Of a stretch of DNA of 64,000 nt, positions 62,182 to 64,000 are shown piece by piece. A program made the position numbers and the translations under genes. The DNA is taken from contig DAIRSI010000018.1 in assembly GCA_036804505.1 (NCBI GenBank), forward strand, positions 26,265 to 90,264, written 5' to 3'. The number at the start of each line of letters is the position of its first letter. The stretch's first letter is position 1. The notes below the pieces were generated by a model that searched no databases, had not been told where the DNA came from, and saw only the letters and a program-made list of their open reading frames with translations. Source of the stretch: Phocaeicola_A sp036804505. Its GTDB lineage: Bacteria > Bacteroidota > Bacteroidia > Bacteroidales > Bacteroidaceae.

Positions 62182-63957
62182 ATGAAGAACATTTTCAAAA
62201 GCACGCTGGCGGTTTTCGCCTTGCTCACCTTGTTGGGCAGCTGCAAAAGTTACGACGACGACATCGATGCTCTCGATAAGCGCGTCTCTGCCCTCGAAGA
62301 GTGGCAAAGCACAGTAAACACCAACATCACGAGCCTGCAGACCATCGTGGCTGCACTCCAGACGAAGGACTACGTAACCTCCGTGACCGCTCTGACCGAC
62401 GGCACGGGTTATCAAATCAAGTTCCAGAACAGCGGAACCATCACCATCCGCAACGGCAAGGACGGAGTAACTCCGGTCATCGGGGTGAAGAAGGATGCCG
62501 ACGGAAACTATTATTGGACGGTGGATACCGGCAGCGGGGCCACCTGGCTCACGGACGCCAACGGCTCCAAAATCCGCACCACGGGTGACAACGGCAAGGA
62601 TGCCACGGCACCGCAAGTGCGCATCAACACGGATACGAACCTTTGGGAAATCTCCACGGACGGCGGTGCCACCTGGGCTTCCACGGGCGTGAAGGCCACG
62701 GGAGCAACGGGTGCCACGGGAGCAACCGGAGCCACAGGTGCCGCAGGCACACAGGGTGATGCTGTGTTCGAGAAGGAGGGTGTGACGGTAGGTCCGGAAA
62801 GCGTGACCTTCAAGCTGGCGAACAATGGCGGAACATTCACGGTGCCTCTCTATCAGGCTATGACGATAGCGGGCGGAACATCCAAGGACAGCATCAATAT
62901 CTTCACATCAAGCACGCCGCAGACTCTTACCGTAACGCTGCCTTCAGGCTTGGCAGAAGCCGACTATACCAGTATTCTGGCGGAGGCGAAGAGCGTGAGC
63001 GGCACAGGCATCGACCTGAAGACCCGTTCGGCAGCCACTGCCACGGTATGGGGCGTAACCATTACGAAGCCCGACTTCACAGTATCGCCTGCCACTGCCA
63101 CCGCTACGGTGACACCGCCTACGACATGGACGGCAGATAACCTGACGGCTCTGCTCGTCATCACCCTGACGAAGAAAGACGGCACGATGGTGACGGCTTC
63201 GCGCACGCTGAAAGTTCCTGCACTACCGTTAGTAGGTGACATTTATTATTCGGATGGCAGTTGGAGCAGCACGTATGATACGAACAAGACTCCAATCGGT
63301 GTTGTTGTGAGTACCAATCCTGATTATTGCGAGAAAGACCAAGGTTACGGCCACGGTTTAGTGATGGCATTGAAGAATTGTGGCTCTGCGACCTCCGAGT
63401 ACAAATGGTGCAACGAAAACAGTGACGTAGGTCTGGATAAAATAAATACTCTAAAGAAGATGTACAATAATAAGAGCGGCTATCTAAATACCGATACGAT
63501 TGTGAACAACAAGACGAGGACGACGATGGTTACATATTCACAGGATGTATTTCCTGCATTTTACCAGGCTGTAAATTACTCATTGGGTAAAGCCCCTGAA
63601 GGTAGTACAGGCTGGTTCCTGCCCAGTATGGGTCAGTGGTGGGATGTATTAGAGAAAGTTGCTGCTTATAATGGTACTTCTTTAGGAATTTCAAGTAAAC
63701 ATGCTGATGGTTCCTCTTATTATAATGGTGATGGTGAAGTAACGAAATCTGTCAATGCGTTAAACAATGTACTGTCCAAAAATGGGTTGACAAATACCTT
63801 ATATGATTCCTTTGATGTTGGTATGTATTTTTGGACCAGTTCAGAGTATAATTATAACAGCGCTTGCTACGTGGGCTTCAATTCGAAAGGTTACTTGTAC
63901 TTGAGCAACAACTTTAAGTATGTCGCCTACTATGTTAGGCCCTTTCTCGCTTTTTGA
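62182..63957 (+). CDS. DUF4988 lipoprotein with collagen-like repeat and C-type-lectin-like variable C-terminus (candidate DGR target)
   Basis: A 591-residue surface lipoprotein. Lipobox LLGSC (Cys21); a coiled-coil start (DIDALDKRVSALEEW) and a DUF4988 domain to about residue 165. A Gly-Ala-Thr collagen-like run (about 172-190), two Ig-like beta domains (about 195-350) and a C-terminal C-type-lectin/FGE-like domain (about 355-591) with GSTGWFLPSMGQWWDVLE and YFWTSSEY. From residue 556 the codons are dominated by NNC/NNT at solvent-exposed positions, and the protein ends YVRPFLAF, the hallmark of proteins diversified by a diversity-generating retroelement. No reverse transcriptase is in the window. 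The tail would bind ligands and vary between cells. Confidence 0.85.
   Translation: MKNIFKSTLAVFALLTLLGSCKSYDDDIDALDKRVSALEEWQSTVNTNITSLQTIVAALQTKDYVTSVTALTDGTGYQIKFQNSGTITIRNGKDGVTPVIGVKKDADGNYYWTVDTGSGATWLTDANGSKIRTTGDNGKDATAPQVRINTDTNLWEISTDGGATWASTGVKATGATGATGATGATGAAGTQGDAVFEKEGVTVGPESVTFKLANNGGTFTVPLYQAMTIAGGTSKDSINIFTSSTPQTLTVTLPSGLAEADYTSILAEAKSVSGTGIDLKTRSAATATVWGVTITKPDFTVSPATATATVTPPTTWTADNLTALLVITLTKKDGTMVTASRTLKVPALPLVGDIYYSDGSWSSTYDTNKTPIGVVVSTNPDYCEKDQGYGHGLVMALKNCGSATSEYKWCNENSDVGLDKINTLKKMYNNKSGYLNTDTIVNNKTRTTMVTYSQDVFPAFYQAVNYSLGKAPEGSTGWFLPSMGQWWDVLEKVAAYNGTSLGISSKHADGSSYYNGDGEVTKSVNALNNVLSKNGLTNTLYDSFDVGMYFWTSSEYNYNSACYVGFNSKGYLYLSNNFKYVAYYVRPFLAF
62695..62748 (+). repeat. 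Collagen-like Gly-Ala-Thr triplet repeat inside the variable lipoprotein gene
   Basis: Codes for A-T-G repeated five times followed by A-A-G-T, a Gly-X-Y run that can form a collagen-type triple helix and place three copies of the C-terminal binding domain together. Confidence 0.75.
63841..63957 (+). repeat. Candidate DGR variable repeat (VR) in the 3' end of the lipoprotein gene
   Basis: Codons for S-E-Y-N-Y-N-S-A-C-Y-V-G-F-N then K-G-Y-L-Y-L-S-N-N-F-K-Y-V-A-Y-Y. About twenty of them are NNC or NNT (tat, aat, agc, tgc, tac, ggc, ggt, ttt, gtc, gcc), all reachable from AAC/AAT by changing only A residues, interrupted by fixed scaffold codons such as gtg, ttc, aag. The invariant end (gttaggccctttctcgct) and stop follow. 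This is the expected look of a VR copied from an AAC-rich template with adenine mutagenesis. Confidence 0.7.
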
Positions 63958-63999
63958 TTATTTGCGTATTTGATTATTTCGTGTCACGTCTGCGACGTG
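63953..63999 (+). other. Repeat and hairpin just downstream of the candidate VR
   Basis: An 11-base direct repeat tttgattattt (63953-63963 and 63969-63979) is followed by the hairpin cacgtc-tgc-gacgtg (63985-63999). A small GC-rich hairpin shortly after the VR is a known aid to homing in phage DGRs; here the role is inferred. The window ends one base later. Confidence 0.5.
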
Positions 64000-64000
64000 G

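Noticed and set aside
62695..62748. CRISPR-like or tandem DNA repeat array
   Set aside because: The periodicity is codon-level Gly-Ala-Thr coding within an open gene, with synonymous variation, not identical repeats with spacers.

Overview
The window is a piece of chromosome from a gut Bacteroidales, most likely Bacteroides or Phocaeicola. This rests on gene content: SusC/SusD pairs, an ECF sigma/FecR switch, a hybrid two-component sensor, fimbrillin-like lipoproteins, DUF4248, 'smalltalk' and HU-like genes. It also rests on many Bacteroidetes-type promoters (TTTG, 17-19 bases, then TAnnTTTG) and the near absence of Shine-Dalgarno sites. I see no rRNA, tRNA, CRISPR array, transposase or integrase.

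Layout. 1-5 kb: the end of a 5'-nucleotidase-like metallophosphatase, a umuDC translesion operon (minus strand) and a stand-alone AICAR transformylase. 5-10 kb: a degenerate TPR kinase, an iron-sulfur aldo/keto reductase with a DUF1893 partner, and an orphan TPR histidine kinase. 10-17 kb: a GH18-deacetylase-GT2 fusion (exopolysaccharide type), a lipocalin-like lipoprotein, a sugar O-acetyltransferase and a PAS histidine kinase. 17-22 kb: an RluA pseudouridine synthase, an M16 protease, and an HU-like / smalltalk / amidase operon. 22-31 kb: a polysaccharide utilisation locus (ECF sigma, FecR anti-sigma, STN-type SusC, SusD, serine-type sulfatase). 31-34 kb: DUF4248, a secreted nitroreductase and a GH43-like enzyme. 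34-38 kb: a phage-like replication pair (Lin1244/Lin1753-like protein and primase-helicase) beside an unknown protein. 37-42 kb: a fimbrillin/GLUG lipoprotein with a small upstream gene, an unknown protein with an EamA exporter, and an ATPase with a nuclease-like tail. 43-49 kb: two tandem paralogous TPR histidine kinases and a MATE exporter. 49-57 kb: an operon of DsbD, GH92, an unknown secreted protein, GH89 and an HGSNAT-like membrane acetyltransferase. 57-62 kb: an HTCS regulator. 62-64 kb: a lipoprotein with a DUF4988 N-terminus, a collagen-like repeat and a C-type-lectin-like C-terminus.

How they work together. Two glycan systems stand out. The sigma/FecR locus fits uptake and desulfation of a sulfated, probably host-derived glycan. 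The 49-57 kb operon pairs an alpha-N-acetylglucosaminidase with a glucosaminide-acetylating membrane enzyme, the same pair of activities used in lysosomal heparan sulfate breakdown, together with an alpha-mannosidase family enzyme. The HTCS behind it may control it, but that is inference.

The strongest lead for an unusual system is the last gene (62182-63957). Its final codons look like the variable repeat of a diversity-generating retroelement: a run of NNC/NNT codons that all derive from AAC/AAT by adenine changes, the end motif YVRPFLAF, and a small hairpin just after the stop. The reverse transcriptase and template repeat are not in this window and would be expected beyond base 64000 or elsewhere in the genome.
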